Origin: Hyphomicrobiales bacterium
Lineage (GTDB): Bacteria > Pseudomonadota > Alphaproteobacteria > Rhizobiales > Rhizobiaceae
Length of the DNA: 64,000 nt
Assembly: GCA_900469345.1 (NCBI GenBank)
Contig: UBWZ01000017.1
Span: forward strand, 62,001 to 126,000
Reading direction: 5' to 3'
In this document: positions 40,001 through 48,035 of the stretch, in pieces
Layout: every line of letters begins with the position of its first letter
How positions within the stretch are numbered: the stretch's first letter is position 1
Made by a program: the position numbers and the translations under genes
The notes under the pieces: model-generated
What the model was told of the DNA's origin: nothing
Databases searched by the model: none
The model's input: the letters and a program-made list of their open reading frames with translations, nothing else

Positions 40001-40825
40001 ATGGCCGCCCGAAAATCCCGACTTCTCACGCTTTCGCTGGCGATTCTCGCTGTCTCGTCAATCCCCGGCCTGGCTCGGGCGGAGCCTGTTCTACGCTGCA
40101 CCGTCATCATCGACGGCAAGACGGGAGAGCGCGTCTATCGCGACGGTGATTGCGGCGAGGCGGTCTATCCGCAATCGACCTTCAAACTGCCTTTGGCCAT
40201 GATGGGCTATGACGCCGGTCTGTTGAAGAATGAGCACGATCCCCTGTGGGCCTACAAGCCCAGCCTCAATCGGCCCGAGCGCGAGCGGAAGGACACGGAT
40301 CCGACCATCTGGGAAAGAGATTCGATCGTCTGGTTTTCGCAGGAACTCACCCGCAAGCTCGGCCGCAAGCGCTTTGCGGACTACGTGAAAACGTTCGGCT
40401 ACGGCAACCGTGACGTCTCCGGCGGTCCGGGCAAGACGGATGGGCTGACGCAGGCCTGGCTGATGTCGTCGCTGAAGATTTCGCCCGACCAGCAGGTGGA
40501 TTTCCTGCATCGCTTCCTGACCCGGCAGCTGCCGATCTCGCAAAAGGCAACCGAACTGACCATGGCGATCGTCCCGCATTTTCAGGCCGCCGACGGCTGG
40601 GACGTGCAGGGCAAGACAGGCTCGGGCTCGATGCGCGACGCAGCCGGCAAGGCTGACCCGAAGCGGCCGATAGGCTGGTTCGTCGGCTGGGCGACCAAGG
40701 GCGACCGCCGCGTCGTCTTTGCCCGGCTGCTCGTCGACACAAAGCCCTATGACGACACGCCGATCAGCTATGTGGTGCGCGACAGCCTTGTCGCCGATCT
40801 GCCCGGCCTTGTCGCCAAGCCCTAA
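40001..40825 (+). CDS. Class D beta-lactamase (OXA-type)
   Basis: A 274-aa periplasmic serine beta-lactamase. An export signal (LTLSLAILAVSSIPGLARA) is cleaved near residue 27. Class D motifs are all in place: S59-T-F-K62 (YPQSTFKLP), S108-I-V110 (WERDSIVWF), Y134-G-N136 (FGYGNRD), the W153 near QAWLM, and K205-T-G207 (VQGKTGSGS). K62 is the residue that carries the catalytic carbamate in class D. GGAG at about 39992 is a ribosome binding site. It is divergent from the AmpR-like gene and upstream of ddl (20-base gap), so beta-lactam hydrolysis and cell-wall precursor synthesis are linked in one operon. Confidence 0.93.
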   Translation: MAARKSRLLTLSLAILAVSSIPGLARAEPVLRCTVIIDGKTGERVYRDGDCGEAVYPQSTFKLPLAMMGYDAGLLKNEHDPLWAYKPSLNRPERERKDTDPTIWERDSIVWFSQELTRKLGRKRFADYVKTFGYGNRDVSGGPGKTDGLTQAWLMSSLKISPDQQVDFLHRFLTRQLPISQKATELTMAIVPHFQAADGWDVQGKTGSGSMRDAAGKADPKRPIGWFVGWATKGDRRVVFARLLVDTKPYDDTPISYVVRDSLVADLPGLVAKP

Positions 40826-40845
40826 CCCTTGCCCGGAGCTTCCCC

Positions 40846-41925
40846 GTGAGCGCTTTCCCTTCGAAACTGCGGATTGCCGTGCTGTTTGGCGGCCGGTCTC
40901 CCGAGCATGAGGTGTCGATCCTGTCGGCGACCAACGTCTTGGCCGCGCTCGACCCCGACAGATACGATCCCCTGCCGATCTACGTGACCCGCGAGGGGCG
41001 CTGGCTTCGCAGCAGCGTCATCGAGGGCAGACCCGCCTGTCCTTCCGACAACATTGAGGTCTGCCTCATGCCCGGCGGAAAGGGGCGGATGCTTGCGCTA
41101 TTGCCGGATGGCGTGGCGCAGCAGGCGGGAAGCATCGACATCCTGTTTCCCGTGCTGCACGGCCTGCATGGCGAGGATGGATCGGTGCAGGGCCTGGCCG
41201 ACGTGGCGGACGTGCCGCTGGCGGGCTGCGGCATTCTGGGCTCGGCCACCGCTCTCGACAAGGACATCGCCAAGCGGCTGCTGAAGGCAGCCGGCCTGCC
41301 GGTCGCCCGCTTCGTCGCCATTGAGCGGGGCGCGGTACCGGCGCTCGAGGACTTGGAGCATGTGCTGGGCTCGCCGGTCTTTCTCAAGCCCGCGCGGCAG
41401 GGCTCGTCGGTCGGCGTCGCCAGGGTCTCGGGCAGCCAGGAATGGTCGCGCGCGCTCGACGCCGCCTTCGTCCATGACCGCAAGTTGCTGGCGGAGGAAT
41501 TCATTGCCGGCCGCGAGATCGAATGCAGCGTGCTGGAAGATGAAAGGGGCGGCCTGTTCGTCTCCCGTCCGGGCGAGGTGATGCCGGCCGACAGCCACGG
41601 CTTCTACAGCTACGACGCGAAATATGTCGACCCGGACGGCGCCGCGCTGACGGTGCCGGCAGAGTTGCCCGACGAGATCGAATGCGAGCTGCGCGCCGCG
41701 GCCGCGGTCGCCTTTCGGGCGCTCGGCTGCGACGGCATGGCGCGGGTCGACTTCTTTCTGACGCCGGACATGCGGTTCCTCGTCAATGAGATCAATACCA
41801 TTCCCGGCTTCACCAATATCAGCATGTACGCCAAGGCCATGGCGGCAAGCGGCATCGGTTACGCCGAGGTTATCGACCGGCTGGTCGCCCACGGCCTCGC
41901 CCGGGCAGCACGGGCCCGACACTAG
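40846..41925 (+). CDS. ddl: D-alanine--D-alanine ligase
   Basis: A 359-aa ATP-grasp ligase that joins two D-alanines for peptidoglycan precursors. Landmarks are LRIAVLFGGRSPEHEVSILSA at the N-terminus, VFPVLHGLHGEDGSVQG, PVFLKPARQGSSVGV, and the C-terminal DFFLTPDMRFLVNEINTIPGFTNISMY with the magnesium-binding EINT. The specificity loop reads DAKYV (K259-Y260), the pair typical of true D-Ala-D-Ala ligases, so it is not the D-lactate or D-serine type. GTG start at 40846. A second ddl copy is expected elsewhere in a mur cluster; its location next to a beta-lactamase is unusual. Confidence 0.93.
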   Translation: MSAFPSKLRIAVLFGGRSPEHEVSILSATNVLAALDPDRYDPLPIYVTREGRWLRSSVIEGRPACPSDNIEVCLMPGGKGRMLALLPDGVAQQAGSIDILFPVLHGLHGEDGSVQGLADVADVPLAGCGILGSATALDKDIAKRLLKAAGLPVARFVAIERGAVPALEDLEHVLGSPVFLKPARQGSSVGVARVSGSQEWSRALDAAFVHDRKLLAEEFIAGREIECSVLEDERGGLFVSRPGEVMPADSHGFYSYDAKYVDPDGAALTVPAELPDEIECELRAAAAVAFRALGCDGMARVDFFLTPDMRFLVNEINTIPGFTNISMYAKAMAASGIGYAEVIDRLVAHGLARAARARH

Positions 41926-41949
41926 CCGCTCCGGTTATTCGCCGTAATC

Positions 41950-44900
41950 CTATTCCGCGGCGATCGCGGTCGGGCGGTCGTCATTGGCTTCGCGCGAGTG
42001 GTCCTCGTCCTTGCCCTTCCAGAGGCGCGACAGGAAGCGGCCGAAGCGGTCCATTTCGACGAAGATCACCGGGGTGATGAACAACGTCAGCGCCTGGGAG
42101 ACGATCAGCCCGCCGACCACGGCGACGCCGAGCGGCTGGCGCAGTTCCGACGAGGCGCCCGTGCCAAGCGCGATCGGCAGCGCGCCGAGCAGCGCGCAGA
42201 AGGTGGTCATCATGATCGGCCGGAAACGCCGCACGCAGGCCTCGTGGATCGCCTCCGCGGCGCTCTCGCCCTTTTCCCGCATGGTTTCCACCGCCACGTC
42301 GATCATCATGATGGCGTTCTTCTTGACGATGCCGATCAGCATCAACAGACCGATCAGCGCGATGATCGACAGGTCGAAGCCGAACAGTTTGAGCGCCAGC
42401 AGTGCGCCGAAGGCCGCCGCCGGCAAGCCGGACAGGATGGTCAGCGGGTGGATGAAGCTCTCGTAGAGCACGCCCAGCACCACGTAGATGGTGAGCACGG
42501 CGGCCAGAATCAGCATCGGCGTGTTGCCCTGGCTCTGCTGGAAGATCTGCGCCGTGCCGCCATAGGAGGTAAACACGTCGGCCGGCATCTGGATCTGCGT
42601 CTTCAGCGCATTGATGGCTTCCGTCGCATCGCCCAGCGCCACGCCCTGCGGCAGGTTGAACGACAGCGTGGTCGAGACCAGCTGGCCCGTCTGGTTGATC
42701 GTCACCGCCGCCGTCTTGCGCTGCACCGACGCGAAATTCGACAGCGGCACCAGCGCCCCGGTGGTCGACAGGACGCGGATCCCCTGCAGCAGCTGGTCGT
42801 TCCAGGCGTGCTGGGTGTCGAATTCGGTGATCACGTCGTAGCTGTCGCCGGTCGACTGGATCTGCGCCGCCGTATAGCCGCCGAAGGCCATTTCCAGCGT
42901 CTGGCGCAGGGTCTGGTCGGTGATCCCGAAGGCCGCCGCCTTTTCCGTATCCACCTTGATGTCGGCCTGAATGGCGGAGTTCTGCGCATCGGACGTCACG
43001 TCGGTGAAATGCGCGCTGTCCTTGCGCATGGCGTCCTGCAATTTGCCCGACCACTGGTTGGTCTGGGCCGAGTCCACCGACTGGACGACCAGCTGATACT
43101 GGCTGGCGGTCGAGCGGCCACCGAAGCGCAGGCTCTGCTGCGGCGTGATGAAGGCCTTTATGCCGGCAATCTTGGACGTGCTCTGGCGCAGTTCCCGCAG
43201 CGTCTGCTCCAGCGGAGCGCGCTTGTCCCGCTCGTTCAGTTCCACGAACATCGTGCCGTTGTTGAGCGGGCTGCGGGCATTGCCGCCGACGATCGAGGTG
43301 ACGTGCTTGACCGCGGGGTTGGCGCGCACGGCGTCGGCCACCTGCGCCTGCAGGTCGCGCATAGCGGTGTAGGAGATATCCTCCCGGGCGCGGGTGGAGA
43401 TCGACAGGCGGCCGATGTCTTCCTGCGGGAAAAAGCTCGAGGGCAGCGTCTTGAACAGATAGAGCGAGCCGCCGATCGAGGCGAGGAAGACAAGCATGAT
43501 GATCAAGTGGTGGCCGAGGCACCAGCCGACGGCGCGATCATAGCCCCGCAGCGTCCAGTTGAAGCCGCGGTCGAACATTCTGACGACGATGTTGGGCTTG
43601 TAGTGGCCGCCGCGCATGCGCGAGCCGAGCATCGGCGTGACGGTCAGCGAGACAATGGTGGAAGCGACGATGGCGAGCGCCACCACCATGCCGAATTCAT
43701 TGAACAGCCGCCCGACCACGCCGCCCATCAACAGGATCGGGATGAACACGGCAATCAGCGACACCGACATCGAAACGATCGTGTAGCTGACCTCGCGCGC
43801 GCCCTGCAGGGCGGCCTGCCGCACGGGCATGCCTTCCTCGATATGGCGCATGATGTTTTCGAGCATGACGATCGCATCGTCCACCACCAGCCCGACGGAA
43901 AGCGTCAGCCCGAGCAGCGAGATGTTGTCGATACTGTAGCCCAGCGCATACATGGCGCCGAACGTGGTGATCAGCGACAGCGGGACGGCGAGTGCCGGCA
44001 CGACGGTGGCCGATAGACGGCCGAGGAACAGGAAGATCACCAGCACGACCAGGCCGATGGTCAGCATCAGCGTGAATTTCACGTCCGAGATCGAATCGCG
44101 GATCGCCGTCGAGCTGTCGTTCATCACGTCGATCGACACCGAGGCCGGCAGTTCCGCCGTCAGCGACGGCAGCTTGGCCTTGACCGAATCGACCACGTCC
44201 ACCGTGTTGGCGTCCGGCTGGCGCTGGATCGCGAGGATGATCCCCTGCTTGCCGTCGTACCAGCTGCCGGAATCGACCGTGCCGACGCTGTCTTCCACGC
44301 GCGCCACGTCGCCGAGGTGGATGGGTGCGCCGTTGGGCGAGGCGATCACCAGCGAACGAAACTGAGCGGCATTGGTGCGCTGCGTGTCCGCATTGATCGT
44401 CAGCTTCTGGCTCTGGTTCTGCAGCGAGCCGACCGGGGTCTGGCTGTTGGCGGAGGCAATCGCGTCCGTGACGCTCTGCACGCCGATGCCGCGGGCCTGC
44501 AGCTTGGCCGGATCGACCTCGACGCGCACGGCATAGGCCTTGGAGCCGTAGATGGTCACTTCGGCGACGCCCGACAGCGTCGACAGCGCCGGCGAAAGAA
44601 TGTTTTCGGCGATCTCGTCCACCTTGCTCGGCGGCATACTGTCGCTGCGCACGGCGAGCAACAGTACCGGCGCGTCCGCCGGGTTGGTCTTGCGATAGCT
44701 CGGCGGCGTCGTCATGTTGTCGGGAAGCTGCCGGGTTGCCTGCGAGATCGCGGCCTGCACGTCGGCCGCCGCCGCATCGATGTCGCGGGCAAGGTCGAAC
44801 TGCAGCACGATCGATGTATTGCCGAGCGAGTTGCTGGCGCTGATTTCGCTGATGCCCGGAATGGTCTCGAATTTCTTGATGAGCGGCGTCGAGACGGAAG

Positions 44901-45078
44901 TCGCCATCGTCTGCGGCGAGGCTCCGGTCAGCGAGGCGGAGACGTTGATGGTCGGAAAATCCACCTGCGGCAGGGCTGCCACCGGCAGCAGCCGGTAGCC
45001 TGCCAGCCCCGCCAGGATCGCACCGATCGCAAGCAGCGTGGTGGCGACCGGTCGGCGGATGCAGAATTCCGAAATCAT
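41950..45078 (-). CDS. RND multidrug efflux permease (MdtB/AcrB class)
   Basis: A 1042-aa inner-membrane transporter of the resistance-nodulation-division family with 12 predicted helices and two large periplasmic loops. Recognisable parts are SEFCIRRPVATTLLAIGAILAGLAGYRLLPVAALPQVDFPTI at the start, the paired helices TFGAMYALGYSIDNISLLGLTLSVGLVVDDAIVMLENI (with the two proton-relay Asp residues DD), and VKKNAIMMIDVAVE with the essential Lys. Pattern is nearest to MdtB/MdtC-type pumps. Start overlaps the stop of the upstream adaptor gene, so adaptor and permease are co-translated. Outer membrane channel not encoded nearby. Confidence 0.94.
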   Translation of the reverse strand: MISEFCIRRPVATTLLAIGAILAGLAGYRLLPVAALPQVDFPTINVSASLTGASPQTMATSVSTPLIKKFETIPGISEISASNSLGNTSIVLQFDLARDIDAAAADVQAAISQATRQLPDNMTTPPSYRKTNPADAPVLLLAVRSDSMPPSKVDEIAENILSPALSTLSGVAEVTIYGSKAYAVRVEVDPAKLQARGIGVQSVTDAIASANSQTPVGSLQNQSQKLTINADTQRTNAAQFRSLVIASPNGAPIHLGDVARVEDSVGTVDSGSWYDGKQGIILAIQRQPDANTVDVVDSVKAKLPSLTAELPASVSIDVMNDSSTAIRDSISDVKFTLMLTIGLVVLVIFLFLGRLSATVVPALAVPLSLITTFGAMYALGYSIDNISLLGLTLSVGLVVDDAIVMLENIMRHIEEGMPVRQAALQGAREVSYTIVSMSVSLIAVFIPILLMGGVVGRLFNEFGMVVALAIVASTIVSLTVTPMLGSRMRGGHYKPNIVVRMFDRGFNWTLRGYDRAVGWCLGHHLIIMLVFLASIGGSLYLFKTLPSSFFPQEDIGRLSISTRAREDISYTAMRDLQAQVADAVRANPAVKHVTSIVGGNARSPLNNGTMFVELNERDKRAPLEQTLRELRQSTSKIAGIKAFITPQQSLRFGGRSTASQYQLVVQSVDSAQTNQWSGKLQDAMRKDSAHFTDVTSDAQNSAIQADIKVDTEKAAAFGITDQTLRQTLEMAFGGYTAAQIQSTGDSYDVITEFDTQHAWNDQLLQGIRVLSTTGALVPLSNFASVQRKTAAVTINQTGQLVSTTLSFNLPQGVALGDATEAINALKTQIQMPADVFTSYGGTAQIFQQSQGNTPMLILAAVLTIYVVLGVLYESFIHPLTILSGLPAAAFGALLALKLFGFDLSIIALIGLLMLIGIVKKNAIMMIDVAVETMREKGESAAEAIHEACVRRFRPIMMTTFCALLGALPIALGTGASSELRQPLGVAVVGGLIVSQALTLFITPVIFVEMDRFGRFLSRLWKGKDEDHSREANDDRPTAIAAE

Positions 45079-46355
45079 TTTGCCTCTCCTACCACCACCG
45101 CGCCGTCGGCCTTGCCGGCGCCGCCCGCGCCGTCACCAGCGGCGGTCTTGGGATCCTTGCCGCCGGCAAACTGCTCGTTCACGGTTGCGCCATCCACCAG
45201 CTGGACCTGTCCTTCGACCACCACGTGAACGCCCTCGTCCAGGCCCTTGGCGACAGCGCTGTTGTCACCGTTCGACCGGGAGACTTCGATCTTGGTCATG
45301 CGCACCTTCTTGTCGTCGCCGACAGTATAGACGAAGGGCTGGTCGACGCCCGGATTGATCGCAACGGTCGGGATGATGATATCCTTCTTGTCGCTTTCAA
45401 AGTGCACGGTCACATTGACCGACTCTCCCGGCCACAGCGTTCCGTCCGCATTGTCGAACCGGGCCTTGGCAAGAATAGTTCCCGATGCCGCATCCACAGT
45501 ATTGTTGAAGAATGTGAGCTTGCCGGAAACCTTGGCGGCGCCGGCCGTCTGCGGCGCCGCATCGACGGCGATCGTCTTTCCGGCAAAGCCCGTCCGCAGG
45601 TCGTCGAGATACGCCTCCGGAAGGTAGAAGTTGACGAAGATCGGATCGTATTTGGCAATCGTGACGACGGCCGAACCCGCGCTCAGATAGGCACCGGTGC
45701 TGATCGTGATATCGCCCAGCCGTCCGTCGAAGGGTGCGCGGATGTCGGTATGCTCGACGGCGATCTGGTCTTCGGCGATGGCTGCCCGGTCGCTTTGCAG
45801 CGTGGCGGCGGCCGTGTCGCGGGCAGCGCGCGCCTCGTCGAGCGCCTGCTGCGTGCCGGCATTGCGTTCCACCAGCGTCTGGGCGCGGGTCAGCGCCGTT
45901 TCCGCCTGGACGAGCGTCGCCTGGTCGCGCGCCAGAAGCGCCTTGTCCTTGTCGACGGCAGCCTTGGCGCTCCGGTCGTCGAGCTTGGCGATCAGGTCGC
46001 CGGCCTTCACCACGTCGCCGTCATGGGCTGCGATGCTGACGATAATCCCGGCTTCCTGGGCGGCGATGGTGGTGTTTTCGTCGGCATTGGCCGAACCGGT
46101 GGCAGTGACGTCCATCGGCAGGATGGCGCGGCTGGCGGCAACCGTCTTGACGACTGGCGGCGGACCATTGCCGCGACGGCCACCCTGGCCACCCTGGCCG
46201 GCCGACCCCTGGCTTGCCTGGCCTGCCTGGCCCGCCTTGTCGGCGGTCGCTGTCTTGGGGGCGAAATCGGACAGATACGGGATGCTGTCGCGGTAGTGCC
46301 ATGCTGCATAGCCAGCAGCCACGACACAGAGGGCAAGTATCCAGATTTTCTTCAT
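45075..46355 (-). CDS. RND efflux membrane fusion (adaptor) protein
   Basis: A 426-aa periplasmic adaptor that links the pump to an outer membrane channel. An N-terminal signal-anchor (KKIWILALCVVAAGYAAW) is followed by a Gly/Gln-rich linker (about residues 45-70), then the lipoyl halves (AAQEAGIIVSIAAHDGDVVKAGDLIAKLDD and TDIRAPFDGRLGDITISTGAYL) around an alpha-helical hairpin, and a beta-barrel domain ending VVVEGQVQLVDGATVNE. The ATG at 46355 is used; in-frame starts at 46373 (ATG) and 46394 (TTG) exist. The C-terminal tail is Gly/Ala rich. Operon with the permease. Confidence 0.92.
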   Translation of the reverse strand: MKKIWILALCVVAAGYAAWHYRDSIPYLSDFAPKTATADKAGQAGQASQGSAGQGGQGGRRGNGPPPVVKTVAASRAILPMDVTATGSANADENTTIAAQEAGIIVSIAAHDGDVVKAGDLIAKLDDRSAKAAVDKDKALLARDQATLVQAETALTRAQTLVERNAGTQQALDEARAARDTAAATLQSDRAAIAEDQIAVEHTDIRAPFDGRLGDITISTGAYLSAGSAVVTIAKYDPIFVNFYLPEAYLDDLRTGFAGKTIAVDAAPQTAGAAKVSGKLTFFNNTVDAASGTILAKARFDNADGTLWPGESVNVTVHFESDKKDIIIPTVAINPGVDQPFVYTVGDDKKVRMTKIEVSRSNGDNSAVAKGLDEGVHVVVEGQVQLVDGATVNEQFAGGKDPKTAAGDGAGGAGKADGAVVVGEAK

Positions 46356-46666
46356 CAGCCGACCCGAATGCATCTGCCTGCGAGCGCTGCGCAAGCATGT
46401 TAAAGCGTCTTACGGCCATCCAACCATACTAGACCAGTTAAGTTGGTGTAAGGTCGGATTAAATGTTGGTAATGAAAGCTTGCCTAGATATAAGCCGCGA
46501 ACTCGAAAAAGTAGGCCGGTCCTGAGACCGTTAGCCTGCGGCGCGCTCGAACTGGCTGGCGACCTTGACATTGTATGCGTGAAAATCGCCGCCCAAAGTG
46601 ACCATTAGCTCGGTAACGGCGGCGCGTTGGTATGACGGCTTTCCTGTTTCGCCGGGATCAGCGACT

Positions 46667-46870
46667 TTAGCGAACAAAGCGCCGCCCGGCCCAGACGATC
46701 ACCAGTCCGGCGACAAGAAGGATCGCGCCGCGCAGGATCCAGGGCGACTGGTTGATCATGAAGGAGGAGGCCGGGTAGGGGAAGATGCCGGTGCCCTGGC
46801 CGATCCACACGAGGCCCATCAGGGCCGCCAGACATCCGATGATCGAGATGCCCATTCTCGCCGCAGCCAT
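46667..46870 (-). CDS. Small integral membrane protein of unknown function
   Basis: A 67-aa protein with two hydrophobic helices: GISIIGCLAALMGLVWIGQGTG and ILRGAILLVAGLVIVWAGRRF, separated by FPYPASSFMINQSPW. The segment LVWIGQGTGIFPYPASSFM is a recognisable motif of a small rhizobial membrane protein family of unknown role. The ATG at 46870 has GGAGCGG upstream. The gap between this gene and the efflux operon start (46396-46666) shows no further gene. Confidence 0.75.
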   Translation of the reverse strand: MAAARMGISIIGCLAALMGLVWIGQGTGIFPYPASSFMINQSPWILRGAILLVAGLVIVWAGRRFVR

Positions 46871-46984
46871 GATCCGCTCCACACCGTTCGATCCTGGCCA
46901 TATCCTTAAGCCTGTTGATGCCACAAGGCGAGACGCGATCGCGTGATAGCGCGACCGCACCTGACAGAAAGGCCGGATGATTGC

Positions 46985-47788
46985 CTAGATCGACCGTGCG
47001 GCCCCGCCATCGACGCGCAGCATCGTGCCGGTGATATAGCTGGCAGGGCCCGAGCAGAGAAAGGCGCCGGCCGCCGCGAACTCTTCCACCTTGCCCATCC
47101 GGCCGATCGGGATCGTCTTGATCGATGCTGCACGCACCTCCTCGACGCTCTTGCCCTGCCGCTTGGCATTGGCGCCGTCGAGCTCGTCGATCCGGTCGGT
47201 GTGGATGCGGCCGGGCAACAGCATGTTGGCGGTGATTCCGGAGCCGGCAAGCTCGGTCGCAAGCGTCTTGTTCCAGCCGACCAGCGCGGCACGCAGCGTG
47301 TTCGACAGTGCGAGGTTGGCGATCGGCTCGAAGACGCCCGACGAGGCGACCGTCAGGATGCGCCCGAACCCTTGTGCCTTCATCTGCGGCACCAGCGCAT
47401 TGGTGAGCGTGATGACCCGCAGCACCATGGACTGGAAGAACGTCTCGAGCGTCTCGGCCGTCATGTCTTCGGCCGTGCCGGGCGTCGGCCCGCCGGTATT
47501 GTTGACGAGAATGTCGATGCCGCCGAGCGTTTCCGCAACGCCGCGCAGCATCGCGTCCACAAAGCCCTGTTCCGACAGGTCGCCCCGGATCCAGTCCGCC
47601 TTGCCGCCAGCGTCGACGGTCGGGCCATCGGCATTGATGATCTTGCAGTTCTCCGCAAGCCGGTCGGCGCTGCGTCCGACAAGAAGCACATGCGTGCCTT
47701 CGGCAGCCAGCGCCTTGGCAATGCCGAGGCCAAGGCCGCGCGAGGATGCGAGAACGAGGGCGTGTTTGCCCTTGAGGCCGAGATCCAT
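46985..47788 (-). CDS. Short-chain dehydrogenase/reductase with altered active site
   Basis: A 267-aa Rossmann-fold protein. Cofactor-binding pattern VLASSRGLGLGIAKAL near the N-terminus, the NNTGG motif at about residue 94, and the C-terminal YITGTMLRVDGGAARSI mark it as an SDR. The usual catalytic YxxxK is not visible: after the Ser in TVASSGV the aligned segment reads LALSNTLRAALVGW with no Tyr and Arg in place of Lys. It may therefore not be an ordinary reductase, though related sequences are commonly annotated as such. ATG at 47788 follows GGAAGG. Divergent from ETF-ubiquinone oxidoreductase. Confidence 0.82.
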   Translation of the reverse strand: MDLGLKGKHALVLASSRGLGLGIAKALAAEGTHVLLVGRSADRLAENCKIINADGPTVDAGGKADWIRGDLSEQGFVDAMLRGVAETLGGIDILVNNTGGPTPGTAEDMTAETLETFFQSMVLRVITLTNALVPQMKAQGFGRILTVASSGVFEPIANLALSNTLRAALVGWNKTLATELAGSGITANMLLPGRIHTDRIDELDGANAKRQGKSVEEVRAASIKTIPIGRMGKVEEFAAAGAFLCSGPASYITGTMLRVDGGAARSI

Positions 47789-47895
47789 GAAACTGTTCCT
47801 TCCCAACTCATGTCTGTTGTCTGAGACTTATAGCAGCGGGACGCGCAGCCGGAAGGCCGAACTTGCCAACCGGACGGCGCCGGTTTAATGACGTG

Positions 47896-47907
47896 TACGT
47901 AAACGTA
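47896..47907. promoter_or_regulatory. Spaced ACGT palindrome in the SDR/ETF-QO divergent region
   Basis: TACGT-AA-ACGTA is a perfect inverted repeat, and a third ACGT (47891-47894) lies one repeat upstream, giving ACGT three times with a 6-base period. Short ACGT-rich palindromes of this look are reported for MerR-type regulators (LiuR group) of acyl-CoA and branched-chain amino acid catabolism, a regulon that often includes ETF-QO. The regulator itself is not in the window. The 247-base region between the divergent genes is otherwise unremarkable. Confidence 0.4.
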
Positions 47908-48035
47908 AGAGGCTGACCCCGGCCACAGCGCGATTGACACCGTGATGGACGCAATCGTGCCTCGACAACCGCAAGGGGTTTTGCCAAACAGGACCTTGAA
48001 TATAAGCCGGAAGGGGCCGGCGAGCGGAGTTGAGA

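Noticed and set aside
41998..44016. 672-codon plus-strand open frame opposite the RND permease
   Set aside because: Shadow of the permease reading frame; no domain; the minus frame carries all RND motifs.
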